Assembly: GCF_011067745.1 (NCBI RefSeq)
Contig: NZ_JAAMPJ010000001.1
Span: 124,001 to 188,000 of the forward strand
DNA: 64,000 bases
Direction of reading: 5' to 3'
From: Lentzea alba
GTDB lineage: Bacteria > Actinomycetota > Actinomycetes > Mycobacteriales > Pseudonocardiaceae
Shown here one piece after another: positions 39,228-50,140 of this stretch. A program made the position numbers and the translations under genes. The notes below the pieces were generated by a model, which was given only the letters and a program-made list of their open reading frames with translations, did no database searches and was not told the origin of the DNA. Positions within the stretch are counted from its first letter, which is position 1. Each line of letters begins with the position of its first letter.

Positions 39228-40643
39228 TCACCGCACCGCATTTATCCGCTGGGCCGCGAGCCGTCCGGAGATCAGCACCGGCGGCACGCCCACCCCCGGC
39301 GTGGTCCCGGCACCCGCCAACGCCACGTTGTCGGCGCCGCGCACGACGTTGCGCGGCCGGAACGGTCCCGTCTGCGCGAAGGTGTGCGCGAGCCCGAACG
39401 GCGTCCCCGCCGCGTTGCCCCAGTCCAGCGGCGTCACGAGCACCTCGTCCCGAACCGCGTCGCCGAACCCCGGCAAACCGCGCGCCTCCAACGTCCGCAC
39501 CAGCTCGTCGCGGTACCGCGGCCCGACGCGCCGCCAGTCGATCGGCCCGGTCCTGAGGTTCGGACACGGCGCCAGCACGTAGTGCAGCCCGTCCTGCGCG
39601 TGCGTGACGAGCAACGACGGATCCGACATCAACCGTCCCTTGTGGACGATCTCGTCGAACGTGCCCCGCCACGCCTTGCCGAACAGGATGTTGTGGTGCC
39701 CGATGTCCCACGTGCGGTCCGTCGCGGCGTGCAACACCACGGCAGAAGGCGACCAACGGTGCCCGAGTGGCCGCTGCGGACTCTTGCCGAGCAACCGATA
39801 TGCGTCCGGCAACTCACACGCCAGAACAACCGCATCACACTCGATGCGTTCCTCCTGCGTGTGCACCGCCCTCACGCTGGATCCGCGCCACTCCAGCCGC
39901 ATGACCGTTGCCCCGTAACGGAACTCCGCACCGTGCTTCTCAGCAGCCTTGCTCAACGCCTGAGGCACCGCATGCATCCCACCGCGCGGGTAGTACACAC
40001 CCGCGATGGTGTCCATGTACGCGATAACCCCATACGCCGCGAGCGCGCGCTGCGGCGGCACCCCCGCGTACAACGCCTGGAACGAAAACACCCTGATGAG
40101 CCGCTCGTCCCTGATGAACCGCCGCAGCTGCGACTCCAGCCGCCCGAACCCTCCGAGCCGCGCCAGCCGCACGAGCTCGGGCCGGACCAGATCGAACGGC
40201 GAGTCGAAGTTCGCCCCGATGAAGTGCTCGCGCTGAACGGAGTACAACTCGCCCAGCCACCGCCGCAGCTCCCGGTACCCGGCCGCTTCCCTTGCGCCGC
40301 AAACGTTGCGCACCTCGGCCTCCATGGCCTCGGCGTCAGCGTGCACCGCGATCCGCGACCCGTCCGCGAACCGCGCGTGGTAGGCCGGATCGACCCGGTC
40401 GAGCGTGAGCCAGTCCGCCAGCCGTTCCCCCACCGCGCCGAACGCGTCGTCCAGGTACTCCGGCATCGTGAGCACCGTCGGCCCGCTGTCCGCCGTGAAC
40501 CCGCCCACCCGGACAGTCCCGGCGCGACCGCCTGGCACATCAGCCTTTTCGAGCACGGTGACCCGCCACCCGGTGGCCCGCAGGTGCAACGCGGCCGACA
40601 GTCCGGCAAGACCAGCGCCCACAACCACGACGTGGCGAGCCAT
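39228..40643 (-). CDS. CrtI-like phytoene desaturase family flavoprotein
   Basis: 471 residues. An N-terminal FAD motif VVVVGAGLAGLSAALHL, then EKADVPGGRAGTVRVGGFTA and DSGPTVLTMPEYL, and a C-terminal NVALAGAGTTPGVGVPPVLI are typical of CrtI desaturases and related isoprenoid oxidases. No phytoene synthase, cyclase or GGPP synthase gene is in the window, so pathway membership is open. The ATG at 40643 follows GAAGGAAG. It sits within the segment that separates ftsQ from ftsZ. Confidence 0.88.
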   Translation of the reverse strand: MARHVVVVGAGLAGLSAALHLRATGWRVTVLEKADVPGGRAGTVRVGGFTADSGPTVLTMPEYLDDAFGAVGERLADWLTLDRVDPAYHARFADGSRIAVHADAEAMEAEVRNVCGAREAAGYRELRRWLGELYSVQREHFIGANFDSPFDLVRPELVRLARLGGFGRLESQLRRFIRDERLIRVFSFQALYAGVPPQRALAAYGVIAYMDTIAGVYYPRGGMHAVPQALSKAAEKHGAEFRYGATVMRLEWRGSSVRAVHTQEERIECDAVVLACELPDAYRLLGKSPQRPLGHRWSPSAVVLHAATDRTWDIGHHNILFGKAWRGTFDEIVHKGRLMSDPSLLVTHAQDGLHYVLAPCPNLRTGPIDWRRVGPRYRDELVRTLEARGLPGFGDAVRDEVLVTPLDWGNAAGTPFGLAHTFAQTGPFRPRNVVRGADNVALAGAGTTPGVGVPPVLISGRLAAQRINAVR

Positions 40644-40995
40644 TGAGTACTTCCTTCGGGTGACAACGAAAAATCTGGCTAATGCCCTGCGAAGCAGTCC
40701 GATGAGCACGGTAGTCGTTCATCACCAGGAGGCACGCCTTGGCACCCGCACCCGCGTCCGTGCGTTCGCTCGTCATCGAGGCGATCGTGTTGGAACTCGT
40801 GACGAGCAGGCTGGGCAGCCTGTTCGTGCGGGTCGCGACAGCGCTCAGGCCGAACGGCTGACCGGCGGGCAGAAGGAGATCTCCGTGTGCTCGCAGCCGA
40901 CTCCCCGATCCCCGCACCGGCGCCCGCGCCGATTCCCCACTCCGTCCCGGCCGCCCACACCGCGGCCGTGATCCTCCAGCACCACAAGGACTTCT
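40644..40995 (+). other. gap with possible very short reading frames
   Basis: 352 bases between the desaturase and the next gene. A TTG frame (40739-40861, 40 codons, begins APAPASVRSLVIEAIVLELV) has an ideal AGGAGG six bases upstream. A second GTG frame at 40887 has AAGGAG upstream but becomes Pro/Arg-rich and runs into the next gene out of frame. These may be a tiny peptide gene or remains of a broken gene. Confidence 0.3.
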
Positions 40996-41490
40996 GTGGA
41001 ACCTCTTCCGCCAGTCGTGGCCGTAGGACCCGAGTCACCGCCACAACGCAGGCCGCCGTGGCTGGCGATCGGGTTCACGCTGGTGGCTCTGGTAGCAGGC
41101 GGGATCGGATTCGGGCTGGGCAGAGCCACCGGTCCCGACCTGCTGCGTTCCGCCGGCACGACGTCGGTGTCGCCCACGCCCTCGTCCTCGTCCTCGCCCA
41201 ACGTGTTCACGGTCAGCGGGACGATGACGGTGAATGGCCTGTGCGGTTCCGGCGGCTACAGCGACATCAGGCGCGGCGGCCAAGTCGAGATCGTCAACCA
41301 GGACAACGAGGTGCTCGGCGTCGGCACGTTGGAAACCGGCGTCGGCTCGTGCTCCTTCGAGTTCTCCGTGAGCGGCATCCCGGAGGGCGAGCGTCTCTAC
41401 GGAGCCAAGATCGGCAACGCGAACCGCGGCGTCATCTGGCACTCCGAGCAGGACGCGAAGTACCAGGGCTTCCACCTGACGCTCGGTTGA
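40996..41490 (+). CDS. membrane-anchored protein of unknown function
   Basis: 164 residues. A Pro-rich cytoplasmic start, one membrane helix (WLAIGFTLVALVAGGIGFGL, about 22-41), a Ser/Thr/Pro linker (TTSVSPTPSSSSSPN) and an extracellular beta-rich domain with CGSGGYSDI and SCSFEFSV, where two cysteines may pair. Similar small anchored proteins are common in actinobacteria without known function. GTG start with AAGGA upstream. It ends three bases from the convergent ftsQ stop. Confidence 0.7.
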   Translation: MEPLPPVVAVGPESPPQRRPPWLAIGFTLVALVAGGIGFGLGRATGPDLLRSAGTTSVSPTPSSSSSPNVFTVSGTMTVNGLCGSGGYSDIRRGGQVEIVNQDNEVLGVGTLETGVGSCSFEFSVSGIPEGERLYGAKIGNANRGVIWHSEQDAKYQGFHLTLG

Positions 41491-41493
41491 GCT

Positions 41494-42246
41494 CTAGGAA
41501 ACCGTGGCCAGGTCCGGCGACGACACGTCGTAAGTCGTCCCGGTCCGCGTCAACAGCACCAGCAACACGGCCGCCTTGCGCGGGGTGTCCTCGACGCTGC
41601 CCCACTTCACCACGCGGTTCCCGGTCAGCGTCAGCTTCACGTCGGCACCGGACGTCGCCGCCACGGCGAGGACCTCGGGCCGCAGCTTCTCCGGCAGTTC
41701 GTTCACGACCCCGACCACGGCGCGAGTGGCCGGGTCCGCGGACGACGGAGCGGCCAGCACCAGTTCGGGCACGCCTGGCGCCGCCGCCGGCAGGACCGCG
41801 TAGTCCTTGCCGGTGGCGTCGACCAGGTGGAAGCCGTCGGGCATCTTCACCGAGCCGACCGGGACGCGTTCGGTGATCAGCAGCCGGACCGTGCCGGGCA
41901 GCTGGCGTTCTACCTCGACCGCGGCGACGCGCGGCATCGCGGCCACACGGTCGTGGATGCCGGCAAGGTCCAGGCGCACCAACGGGGAACCGGGTTCGAT
42001 CGCGGCGACAGCGCGGACCTCGTCGTCGGTCAGCACCACGGAACCACGGACGTCTACTTGGTGGACGCCGAGCAACGGCGTGAAGAGCACGCAGTAGGTC
42101 AGCCCCACCACGGTGAGCAACGTCAGCAAGGCGACCAGGCGGCGGCGCAGGATGATCCTGCGCCGCGCCCGGTACTCGGCGCTCTTCGGTCTCCGGTTCG
42201 CAGCGGGACGAACTCGCGTGGACCTGCCGCGAACCGGAGCACTCAT
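41494..42246 (-). CDS. ftsQ: cell division protein FtsQ
   Basis: 250 residues: a basic cytoplasmic tail, one membrane helix (about 36-58), a POTRA domain ([20 protein letters not shown], then [14 protein letters not shown]) and the FtsQ beta domain. It links FtsL/FtsI with the Z ring. The ATG overlaps the murC stop (ATGA). It is the last gene of this block because ftsZ is displaced. Confidence 0.94.
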   Translation of the reverse strand: MSAPVRGRSTRVRPAANRRPKSAEYRARRRIILRRRLVALLTLLTVVGLTYCVLFTPLLGVHQVDVRGSVVLTDDEVRAVAAIEPGSPLVRLDLAGIHDRVAAMPRVAAVEVERQLPGTVRLLITERVPVGSVKMPDGFHLVDATGKDYAVLPAAAPGVPELVLAAPSSADPATRAVVGVVNELPEKLRPEVLAVAATSGADVKLTLTGNRVVKWGSVEDTPRKAAVLLVLLTRTGTTYDVSSPDLATVS

Positions 42247-43625
42247 GCCTGCACTTTTTCTGACAGCGCGCTGACGATCTCGGGACCGAGCATCGTGACG
42301 TCACCGGCGCCCATGGTCACCACGAGGTCGCCCTCGCGGACGAGCGACGCCACCAGCGCGGGCACGCGGTCGAACGACGGCTCGTAGTGCACGGAAGTCG
42401 TTACCTGGTCCGCGATCAGCGCGCCGGTGACACCGGGCTCCGGTTCCTCGCGGGCGCCGTACACGTCCAGCACGACCACCTCGTCGGCCAGGGACAAAGC
42501 CGCGGCGAACTCAGTGGCGAACGTGCGCGTGCGTGAGTACAGGTGCGGTTGGAACACCACGACAACACGGCCCGCCGCCGCGACCGGACGCGCCGCACGC
42601 AGCTGTGCGTCGACCTCGGTCGGGTGGTGCGCGTAGTCGTCGTAGACGGACACGCCACCGGCACGGCCCTTGAACTCGAACCGCCGGCGCACGCCACCGA
42701 AAGCAGCCAGGCCTTCGAGCAACCCGGCCTGATCCGCACCCAGCTCCAAGCCGGCCAGCAGAGCGGCAACGGCGTTCAACGCCATGTGCTCACCCGGCAC
42801 CGCGACACGAACCTCGACAGCCACACCGTCGATCTCGACCGACGCCAGGCCACCGGACTCGAACGGCTTGTAGTCGACGATCCGCGCGTCGGACGCAGTG
42901 CGCCCGTACTCGCGCACCCGAATCCCGCGCGCGCGAGCCTCGGCGATCAGCCGTGCGGCACCAGGATCGTCCACACAGGACACGAGCACACCGCCCGGCA
43001 CGATCCGTTCCAGGAACGAGTCGAACACGGCCGTGTACGCCTCAACGGTGCCGTGGTGGTCGAGGTGGTCCGCCTCGACGTTGGTCACGACGGCGACCGA
43101 CGGCGAGAAGAACAGGAACGAGCCGTCGGACTCGTCGGCCTCGGCCACGAACACCCCACCGGTGCCCTGGTGGGCGTTGGCACCGGACTCGTTCAGGTCG
43201 CCACCGATGGCGAACGACGGGTCCAACCGGCAGTGCTGCAGTGCGACGGTCAGCATCGACGTGGTCGACGTCTTGCCGTGCGTGCCGGCGACACACACGA
43301 CCCGGTGGTCTTCCATCAGCGCGGCAAGGGCCTCGGCGCGCCGCAGCACGGTGATGCCACGCTCGCGGGCAGCGGCGTACTCCGGGTTCGACTCCCGGAT
43401 CGCGGTCGACACCACGACCTCGGTCGCACCGCCGACCAGCTGGTCCAGGTTGGCGGCGTCGTGTCCGACGGCGATCCGCGCGCCCTGGGCGCGCAGTGCC
43501 AGCACGGTCCGCGAGTCCTTGGCGTCCGAACCGGACACCTGCACGCCGCGCGCGAGCAGGATGCGGGCGATGCCGCTCATGCCGGCACCACCGATGCCGA
43601 CGAGATGTACGCGCTCGAGGCTCAC
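42243..43625 (-). CDS. murC: UDP-N-acetylmuramate--L-alanine ligase
   Basis: 460 residues. N-terminal [21 protein letters not shown] loop [24 protein letters not shown], and the C-terminal [10 protein letters not shown] are MurC signatures. It adds L-Ala to UDP-MurNAc. The GTG at 43625 overlaps the murG stop (GTGA); the frame extends upstream inside murG without meaning. Confidence 0.97.
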   Translation of the reverse strand: MSLERVHLVGIGGAGMSGIARILLARGVQVSGSDAKDSRTVLALRAQGARIAVGHDAANLDQLVGGATEVVVSTAIRESNPEYAAARERGITVLRRAEALAALMEDHRVVCVAGTHGKTSTTSMLTVALQHCRLDPSFAIGGDLNESGANAHQGTGGVFVAEADESDGSFLFFSPSVAVVTNVEADHLDHHGTVEAYTAVFDSFLERIVPGGVLVSCVDDPGAARLIAEARARGIRVREYGRTASDARIVDYKPFESGGLASVEIDGVAVEVRVAVPGEHMALNAVAALLAGLELGADQAGLLEGLAAFGGVRRRFEFKGRAGGVSVYDDYAHHPTEVDAQLRAARPVAAAGRVVVVFQPHLYSRTRTFATEFAAALSLADEVVVLDVYGAREEPEPGVTGALIADQVTTSVHYEPSFDRVPALVASLVREGDLVVTMGAGDVTMLGPEIVSALSEKVQA

Positions 43626-44725
43626 TTCTTGATCACATCCAACACGGTGCGGGCCAGGATCTCGTCGGCCTCGCGACGGCCGGTGCCGAGCGTCGCCGCG
43701 GACATCTGCGCCAGCCGGTGGCGGTCCGCCATCAGCGGCACGACCAGCGACGCGACCTTCTGCGGCGTCAGCTCCTCGTCCGGCACCAGCACGCCACCGC
43801 CGGCGGAGACGACGGGTCCGGCGTTCAGGGCCTGTTCGCCGTTGCCGTGCGGCAGCGGCACGAACACTGCGGGCAGGCCGACGGCCGACACCTCGGCGAC
43901 GGTCATCGCGCCCGAGCGGCACAGCACGGCGTCCGCGGCGGCGTACGCCAGGTCCATGCGCTCCAGGTACGGCACCGGCACGTACGCCGGTGCGCCCGGA
44001 ACCTGCTGCACGGCAATGTTGTTCTTCGGGCCGTACGCGTGCAGCACGCCAACGCCCGCGCGGGCGAACTCGGCCGCGACGGGCGCCACCGCCTCGTTGA
44101 TCGAGCGCGCACCCTGCGAGCCACCGAACACGAGCAGGACCGGCGCGTTCGGGTCTAGGCCGAAGAACCGGCGGGCCTCGGCGCGCAGCGCGGCGCGGTT
44201 CAGGGTCGTGATCGAGTGGCGCAGCGGGATGCCGATGATCTGCGCGTCCGTCAGGCCGGAGTCCGGCACGGCCGCCGCGACGTGCTCGGCGAACTTGGCG
44301 CCGACCTTGTTCGCGAGACCGGCCTTGGCGTTCGCCTCGTGCACCACGATCGGCACGCGGCCACGCGCGGCGAGGTACGCGGGCAGCGCCACGTAACCGC
44401 CGAAGCCGACGACGACGTCCGCGCCCACCCGCTCCAGCACCTCACGGGTCTGCTTCACGGCGCCGCGCACGTTCAGCGGCAGCTTCAGCAGGTCCAAAGT
44501 CGGCTTGCGCGGCATCGGCACCGGCGGGATCAGCTCCAGCTGGTAGCCGCGGGCCGGCACGATCTTGGTCTCCAGGCCGCGTTCGGTGCCGAGCGCGACG
44601 ACGCGTGCGTCCGGTCGCAGCCGCATGACCGCGTCGGCCAGCGCCAGTGCCGGCTCGATGTGTCCCGCAGTGCCACCGCCTGCGACCACGACGCACGGAC
44701 CACTGGGGGCAGGGTGCCCGGTCAA
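43622..44725 (-). CDS. murG: UDP-GlcNAc--lipid I GlcNAc transferase
   Basis: 367 residues, GT28 family. [20 protein letters not shown] is the N-terminal G loop; [39 protein letters not shown] and [13 protein letters not shown] line the acceptor and donor sites. It makes lipid II at the inner membrane face. The start codon is TTG, with GGAGG six bases ahead, 37 bases after ftsW. Confidence 0.96.
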   Translation of the reverse strand: MTGHPAPSGPCVVVAGGGTAGHIEPALALADAVMRLRPDARVVALGTERGLETKIVPARGYQLELIPPVPMPRKPTLDLLKLPLNVRGAVKQTREVLERVGADVVVGFGGYVALPAYLAARGRVPIVVHEANAKAGLANKVGAKFAEHVAAAVPDSGLTDAQIIGIPLRHSITTLNRAALRAEARRFFGLDPNAPVLLVFGGSQGARSINEAVAPVAAEFARAGVGVLHAYGPKNNIAVQQVPGAPAYVPVPYLERMDLAYAAADAVLCRSGAMTVAEVSAVGLPAVFVPLPHGNGEQALNAGPVVSAGGGVLVPDEELTPQKVASLVVPLMADRHRLAQMSAATLGTGRREADEILARTVLDVIKK

Positions 44726-44762
44726 GACTTGCCTCCGGAGATTGGTTTCGACTTCGAACTTC

Positions 44763-46229
44763 TCAGTTGTATCGCCCGCGACCGCGGGTCGACCGGCCTT
44801 GTTCTGAACGGCTCTGGTTCACCCGCCGCGTTTCGCGGCGACGGTACTCCGACGGCGGTGCGGACCTGCCAGCCATACGACGTTCGTCGACGACCGGAAG
44901 TTGCGCGGTGCGTCTGCCCGGTGCGCGCGGAGGTGTGGACGGGCGGACCGGCTTGCGCTTGGGCGGCGGCCGGTACGCCTCGGGTGCGGGCAGCTTGAGC
45001 AGCCCGCCGACCCGGCCGGGGCCGAGCGACCGCAGCGCCGCCACGGCCTCGGGTTCGTGCCGGGCGCAGTTCGCGAGGATGCCGAACACGATCATGGTCA
45101 TGACGACCGAGGTGCCGCCGGAGGAGATCATCGGCAGCGTGATGCCGGTGACCGGCAGCAGCCGCACGACGTAGCCGATGTTGATCGCGGCCTGCGCGAC
45201 CAGCCACACCGTCAGCGTCGCGGACACGATTCGGATCCACGGGTCGGTGTTGCGCGAGGCGACCCGCAGGCCGACCCACGCGAGCCCGCCGAACAGCGCC
45301 AGCACCAGCGCGCACCCGACGAACCCGAGCTCCTCGCCGATCACCGCGAAGATGAAGTCCGACTCGACGTTGGGCAGGTACCGCCACTGCGAACTGCCCT
45401 GCGCGAGCCCCTTGCCGAACAGGCCGCCCTCGGCGAGCGCGAACATCGCCTGCCGGGCCTGCAGACCCGCTCCCTGCGGGTCGGCGTTCGGGTCGAGGAA
45501 CGACGTCACGCGCTGCAGCCGGTACGTCGCGCCGATCGCGAGCACGACAGCACCCGCCACCGCGCCACCGGCGATCACGCCGAACAACCGCATCGGCGCG
45601 CCCACGAACCACAGCAGGCTGATCAGCACCACGCCGAGCGTGATCGTGCCGCCGAGATCGGGCTGCAGCATGACCAGCGCGAACACCAGCATCGCGACCG
45701 GCACGACCGGCACCAGCAGATGCCGGTACTGCGACAGCAACGCGCGTTTGGTGACCAGGACGTGCGCGCCCCACAACGCCAATGCGAGTTTCACGGCCTC
45801 GATCGGCTGGAACGAGATCGGCCCGACGGTGAACCACGACTTGGCACCACCGCGGACGTCGCCCAGCGGAGACAGCACCAGGGCCAGCAGCAGCACGCCG
45901 ATGCCCATCGCGGCCGTGGACATGTGCCGCAGCCGGCGCAGCGGGAACCGCAGCACCAGCCAGAACAGCACCGCGCCGACGCAGACGTAGATCAGCTGTT
46001 TCTGGAACACGCTGTAGGCGGACACACCCGACGCGACCTGTCCCGGCGCCGATGCCGACAGCACCATCACCAGGCCGAGCACGGTGAGCATGCCGAAGAT
46101 CGCGAGCAGCAGGTGGAAGTCGGCAAGCGGCCGGCTCAGCCACGCGGTCAGACCGCCGCGCAACGACGTGATGCGACCCGCGGGCCGCACCTTGCGCTTC
46201 GACCTCGTCTTCTCCGCGACGACGCTCAT
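44763..46229 (-). CDS. ftsW: FtsW lipid II polymerase (SEDS family)
   Basis: 488 residues with about ten membrane helices. SEDS motifs: [20 protein letters not shown] (the usual QPSE reads QPIE), [24 protein letters not shown] and [12 protein letters not shown]. It polymerises septal glycan with FtsI. A long basic C-terminal tail (about 400-488) is typical for actinobacteria. The ATG overlaps the murD stop (ATGA). Confidence 0.97.
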   Translation of the reverse strand: MSVVAEKTRSKRKVRPAGRITSLRGGLTAWLSRPLADFHLLLAIFGMLTVLGLVMVLSASAPGQVASGVSAYSVFQKQLIYVCVGAVLFWLVLRFPLRRLRHMSTAAMGIGVLLLALVLSPLGDVRGGAKSWFTVGPISFQPIEAVKLALALWGAHVLVTKRALLSQYRHLLVPVVPVAMLVFALVMLQPDLGGTITLGVVLISLLWFVGAPMRLFGVIAGGAVAGAVVLAIGATYRLQRVTSFLDPNADPQGAGLQARQAMFALAEGGLFGKGLAQGSSQWRYLPNVESDFIFAVIGEELGFVGCALVLALFGGLAWVGLRVASRNTDPWIRIVSATLTVWLVAQAAINIGYVVRLLPVTGITLPMISSGGTSVVMTMIVFGILANCARHEPEAVAALRSLGPGRVGGLLKLPAPEAYRPPPKRKPVRPSTPPRAPGRRTAQLPVVDERRMAGRSAPPSEYRRRETRRVNQSRSEQGRSTRGRGRYN

Positions 46230-47593
46230 CGGCCGATGAGCTCCTGCACCGCGGCCGTGAAGGCCTGCCCGCGATGGGCGTAGTCGGTGAACATGTCCAT
46301 GGAGGCCGCCGCCGGCGCGAGCAGCACGGTGTCCCCCGGCCTCGCAAGTTCCTGAGCAGCCCGTACCGCGACGGTCATGGGTTCATCGTCCCCTGTGTCA
46401 AGCACACGAACGGGGACATTCGGCGCGTGTCGCGCCAGCGCGTCCGCGATGACCTGCCGATCCTGGCCGATCAGCACCGCGCCACGCAGCCGGTGCGCCT
46501 CGGCCCGGACCATCGCCTCGACCGACGCGCCCTTCAACAGTCCACCGGCGATCCAGACGACGCTGTCGAACGCCCGCAGCGACGCCACCGCGGCGTGCGG
46601 ATTCGTCGCCTTCGAGTCGTTGATATATTGGATATCAGCGCCATCCACCGCGACGAGCACCGCACGGTGCGCCGCCGGTTCGAACCTCTCCAAGCCCTCC
46701 CGCACCGCCTCGGACGGCACGCCGTACGCGCGCGCCAGTGCCGTTGCGGCGAGTGCGTCCGCGATGCCGGGCGGACCGGCCGGGCGGATCTTCGAGACCT
46801 CGATCAGCGGCTCGTCGTCGGCGAACGCCCGGTCGACCAGCCAGCCGTCCCGCACGCCGAGCTGGCCCGCCGCGGGCTCCTCCAGCGTGAACCCGACGCG
46901 ATCACGGGCCGGGGACTCCCGCAGCAGATCGACGACGAGATCGTCGTCGAGCCAGCCGATCGCCACCTCACCGGTGAGGATCCGGGCCTTGGCCTGCGCG
47001 TACGGCTTCATGCCGCCGTGCCAGTCGAGGTGGTCCTCGGCGAGGTTGAGCAGCGCGCCCGCCTGCGGCCGCACCGACGGTGCCCAGTGCAGCTGGAAGC
47101 TCGACAGCTCCACCGCGAGCACCCGGCGCCCCGCCAGCAGCGCGTCCACCACCGGCAGCCCGACGTTTCCGCAGGCCACGGCGTCCGCACCGGCGGCGTG
47201 CAGGATCGACTCCAGCATGCCGACCGTCGTGGTCTTGCCGTTCGTGCCGGTCACCGCGAGCCACACCGGCGGGTCGGCCAGTTCGGCGGCCATCCGCCAG
47301 GCCAGCTCGACCTCGCCGATCACCTCGATGCCCGCCGACGCGGCGGCCGCGAGCAGCGGGCTCGACGGCTGCCAGCCGGGGCTCGTGACGACCAGCGACG
47401 TGCCGGCCGGCGGCTCGATGAGCCCCGGCACCAGTTCGACGCCTTCGAGCAGGGTCTCCAGCGCGGCCAGCCGTTCCGGCGACGAGTCCGTCACCACGAC
47501 CTCAGCGCCCGCCGCGAGCAACGCCTCCGCGGCGGACCGACCGGTCACTCCAGCACCGGCGACCAGCACTTTTGTTCCGGCCAGTTTGGTCAT
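46226..47593 (-). CDS. murD: UDP-MurNAc-L-Ala--D-glutamate ligase
   Basis: 455 residues. VLVAGAGVTGRSAAEALL at the N-terminus, ATP loop VTGTNGKTTTVGML, ELSSFQLHW, NLAEDHLDWHGGM and YINDSKATNPHA are MurD signatures. ATG start five bases after the mraY stop. Confidence 0.97.
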   Translation of the reverse strand: MTKLAGTKVLVAGAGVTGRSAAEALLAAGAEVVVTDSSPERLAALETLLEGVELVPGLIEPPAGTSLVVTSPGWQPSSPLLAAAASAGIEVIGEVELAWRMAAELADPPVWLAVTGTNGKTTTVGMLESILHAAGADAVACGNVGLPVVDALLAGRRVLAVELSSFQLHWAPSVRPQAGALLNLAEDHLDWHGGMKPYAQAKARILTGEVAIGWLDDDLVVDLLRESPARDRVGFTLEEPAAGQLGVRDGWLVDRAFADDEPLIEVSKIRPAGPPGIADALAATALARAYGVPSEAVREGLERFEPAAHRAVLVAVDGADIQYINDSKATNPHAAVASLRAFDSVVWIAGGLLKGASVEAMVRAEAHRLRGAVLIGQDRQVIADALARHAPNVPVRVLDTGDDEPMTVAVRAAQELARPGDTVLLAPAAASMDMFTDYAHRGQAFTAAVQELIGR

Positions 47594-47597
47594 AGTC

Positions 47598-48683
47598 CTA
47601 GAATCCGCCCGTCAGCCACTCGCTGTAGAACACGCCGAGCCCGAACATGCAGCAGATACCGCCCATCAACCAGAACCGGATGATGACCGTGGTTTCCGCC
47701 CAGCCCGCGAGCTCGAAGTGGTGGTGGAACGGTGCCATTCGGAAAAGACGCCGTCGTGAGGTGCGGAAGACCGCGACTTGCAACGCCACCGACAGGGCCT
47801 CGACCACGAACAGACCACCGATGACGATCATCAGCAGCTCGGTGCGGGTGGCGATCGCGAGGCCGGCGACGAGGCCGCCGAGCGCGAGCGACCCGGTGTC
47901 ACCCATGAAGATCTTCGCGGGAGCGGCGTTCCACCAGAGGAAGCCGATGCAGCCCGCCATCGCCGCCGAGGCGATCACCGCCAGGTCCAGCGGGTCGCGC
48001 ACGTCGTAGCAGCCCACGACGGAGTAGGTGGCACAGCTCCAGCGCCACTGCCAGAACGAGATCACCACGTACGTGCCGAACACCATCGCCGACGAGCCGC
48101 CAGCGAGGCCGTCGAGGCCGTCGGTCAGGTTCACGGCGTTCGACCAGGCCGCGACCATGCCGTAGCAGAAGACGACGAACCCGACGACGCCGAACGAGAC
48201 CACGGTGATGTCGCGGACGAACGACAGGTTGACCGACGCGGGCGTCAGGCCTTCCTTGTTCGGGAACTGCATCACCAGGATCGCGAACGTGATCGTCGCG
48301 AGGAACTGGCCGACCAGCTTCGCGGTCTTGTTCAGGCCCAGGTTGCGCGACTTGCGGATCTTGATGAAGTCGTCGAGGAAGCCGACGAGCCCCAGCGACG
48401 TCGTCAGCATCAGCACGAGCAGGCCGGACGCGGTCGGGGTCTGCCCGGACGCCGAGGCCGACATGGAGTTCACCAGGTGCGTGCCGAGATAACCGGCCCA
48501 GATCGCGATCAGGATGGCGAGGCCACCCATGGTCGGCGTGCCGCGCTTGGTCTTGTGGTGCTGCGGACCGTCCTCGCGGATCTCCTGGCCGAAGCCCTGC
48601 CGCGAGAAGACCTTGATCAGGTAGGGCGTCAGCAGGATCGACACGGCGAGTGCGATCGCTGCCGCGATCAGGATGCTCTTCAC
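47598..48683 (-). CDS. mraY: phospho-MurNAc-pentapeptide transferase
   Basis: 361 residues with ten predicted membrane helices. The catalytic aspartate motif [29 protein letters not shown] and [12 protein letters not shown] are MraY signatures. It makes lipid I from UDP-MurNAc-pentapeptide and undecaprenyl phosphate. The GTG overlaps the murF stop (GTGA). Confidence 0.97.
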   Translation of the reverse strand: MKSILIAAAIALAVSILLTPYLIKVFSRQGFGQEIREDGPQHHKTKRGTPTMGGLAILIAIWAGYLGTHLVNSMSASASGQTPTASGLLVLMLTTSLGLVGFLDDFIKIRKSRNLGLNKTAKLVGQFLATITFAILVMQFPNKEGLTPASVNLSFVRDITVVSFGVVGFVVFCYGMVAAWSNAVNLTDGLDGLAGGSSAMVFGTYVVISFWQWRWSCATYSVVGCYDVRDPLDLAVIASAAMAGCIGFLWWNAAPAKIFMGDTGSLALGGLVAGLAIATRTELLMIVIGGLFVVEALSVALQVAVFRTSRRRLFRMAPFHHHFELAGWAETTVIIRFWLMGGICCMFGLGVFYSEWLTGGF

Positions 48684-50140
48684 TTGGTTCCTGCCTCCAG
48701 CAGGGCCTCGGCGATGCGCCACAGGCGGTAGGCGTTGGATGCCTTGACCAGCACGACGTCACCGGGCCGGAGTTCCGCGCGCAGCAACGTGATCGCCGCG
48801 TCCGCGTCCGGCACCAGGACGGACTCTTCCCCCCAAGATCCTTCCAGGTGCGCACCCTGGTGCATCGCGCGGGCCGCGTCTCCGATGACGACCAGCTTGC
48901 TGATGTCCAACCGCACCACGAGGCGGCCGATCTCGTCGTGCTCACGCACCGCGTCGTCACCGAGCTCCGCCATCGGGCCGAGCACGGCCCAGCTGCGGCG
49001 GGCGGGCGTGGTGGCGCGCGAGATCGTCGCGAGCGCCTTCAACGCCGCCCGCACCGAGTCCGGGTTCGCGTTGTAGGCGTCGTCGACGATCGTCACGCCG
49101 TCGGCCCGGTCGGTGATCACCATGCGGTGCGCGGAAACCCGTTCCGCGGCGCCCAGTCGTTCGGCGACCTCGGCGGGCGTGGCGCCCAGTTCGAGTGCGA
49201 TGGCGGCGGCCACCAGCGCGTTGCCGACCTGGTGCAGGCCGTTGAGCGCGAGCTTGACCTGCGCGTCGCCCTGGGCGGTCTTCAGCGTGAAGCTCGCGCG
49301 GGCCTGCTCGTCCAGTTCGATGTTCTCGGCGCGGACGTCCGCGTTCTTGTTCTCCCCGACCAGGACGACCTTGGCCTTCGTGCGGCTCGCCATGCCCGCG
49401 ACCAGCGGGTCGTCGGCGTTGAGGATCGCGACGCCGTCTTCCGGCAGCGCCTCGATCAGCTCGCCCTTGCCCTGCGCGATGCCCTCACGCGAACCGAACT
49501 CGGAGAGGTGCGCGGTGCCGACGTTCAGCACGGCACCGAACTTCGGCGGCGCGATCTCGCAGAGGTTCGCGATGTGGCCGATGCCGCGGGCGGACAGCTC
49601 CAGCACGAGGAACTTGGTGTCGTCGGTGGCGCGCAGTGCGGTCCACGGGTGGCCGAGCTCGTTGTTGAACGACTCCGGCGGCGCGATCACGTCCCCGACC
49701 GGCCGCAGCACCTGCGCGATCAGGTCCTTCGTGGACGTCTTCCCGGCCGAACCGGTGACGCCGACGATCGTGAGGCCCTCGATCTGGTCCGTGACGTACC
49801 GGGCGAGCTTGGCCAGCGCCGCCAGCACCGCCGCGCCCTCGCCGGTCTTGTCGCCGGCGAGCACGTAAGCGTTGGCGTGCTTGGTCTCCACCGGCGGCGC
49901 GATCACCGCGGGGGCGTCGACCTCGCGGCCGGCCAGCACCCCGGCGGCGCCCTGCGCCACGGCCTGGGCGGCGAAGTCGTGGCCGTCCACGCGCTCACCG
50001 GGCAGCGCCAGGAAGAGGCCGCCCTCGGTGACCTTGCGGGTGTCGAACTCGATGGAACCCGTGACGACCGGGGTGCCATCGGTTGCGTGCAGCCGTCCGC
50101 CGACGATCTTGGCGATCTCGGCGAGCGTGAGTGCGATCAA
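48680..50140 (-). CDS. murF: UDP-MurNAc-tripeptide--D-Ala-D-Ala ligase
   Basis: 486 residues. ATP loop [43 protein letters not shown] and [15 protein letters not shown] are MurF signatures. The start is TTG at 50140, inside the TTGA overlap with the murE stop, with AAGG ahead; no in-frame ATG or GTG stands close. Confidence 0.96.
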   Translation of the reverse strand: MIALTLAEIAKIVGGRLHATDGTPVVTGSIEFDTRKVTEGGLFLALPGERVDGHDFAAQAVAQGAAGVLAGREVDAPAVIAPPVETKHANAYVLAGDKTGEGAAVLAALAKLARYVTDQIEGLTIVGVTGSAGKTSTKDLIAQVLRPVGDVIAPPESFNNELGHPWTALRATDDTKFLVLELSARGIGHIANLCEIAPPKFGAVLNVGTAHLSEFGSREGIAQGKGELIEALPEDGVAILNADDPLVAGMASRTKAKVVLVGENKNADVRAENIELDEQARASFTLKTAQGDAQVKLALNGLHQVGNALVAAAIALELGATPAEVAERLGAAERVSAHRMVITDRADGVTIVDDAYNANPDSVRAALKALATISRATTPARRSWAVLGPMAELGDDAVREHDEIGRLVVRLDISKLVVIGDAARAMHQGAHLEGSWGEESVLVPDADAAITLLRAELRPGDVVLVKASNAYRLWRIAEALLEAGTK

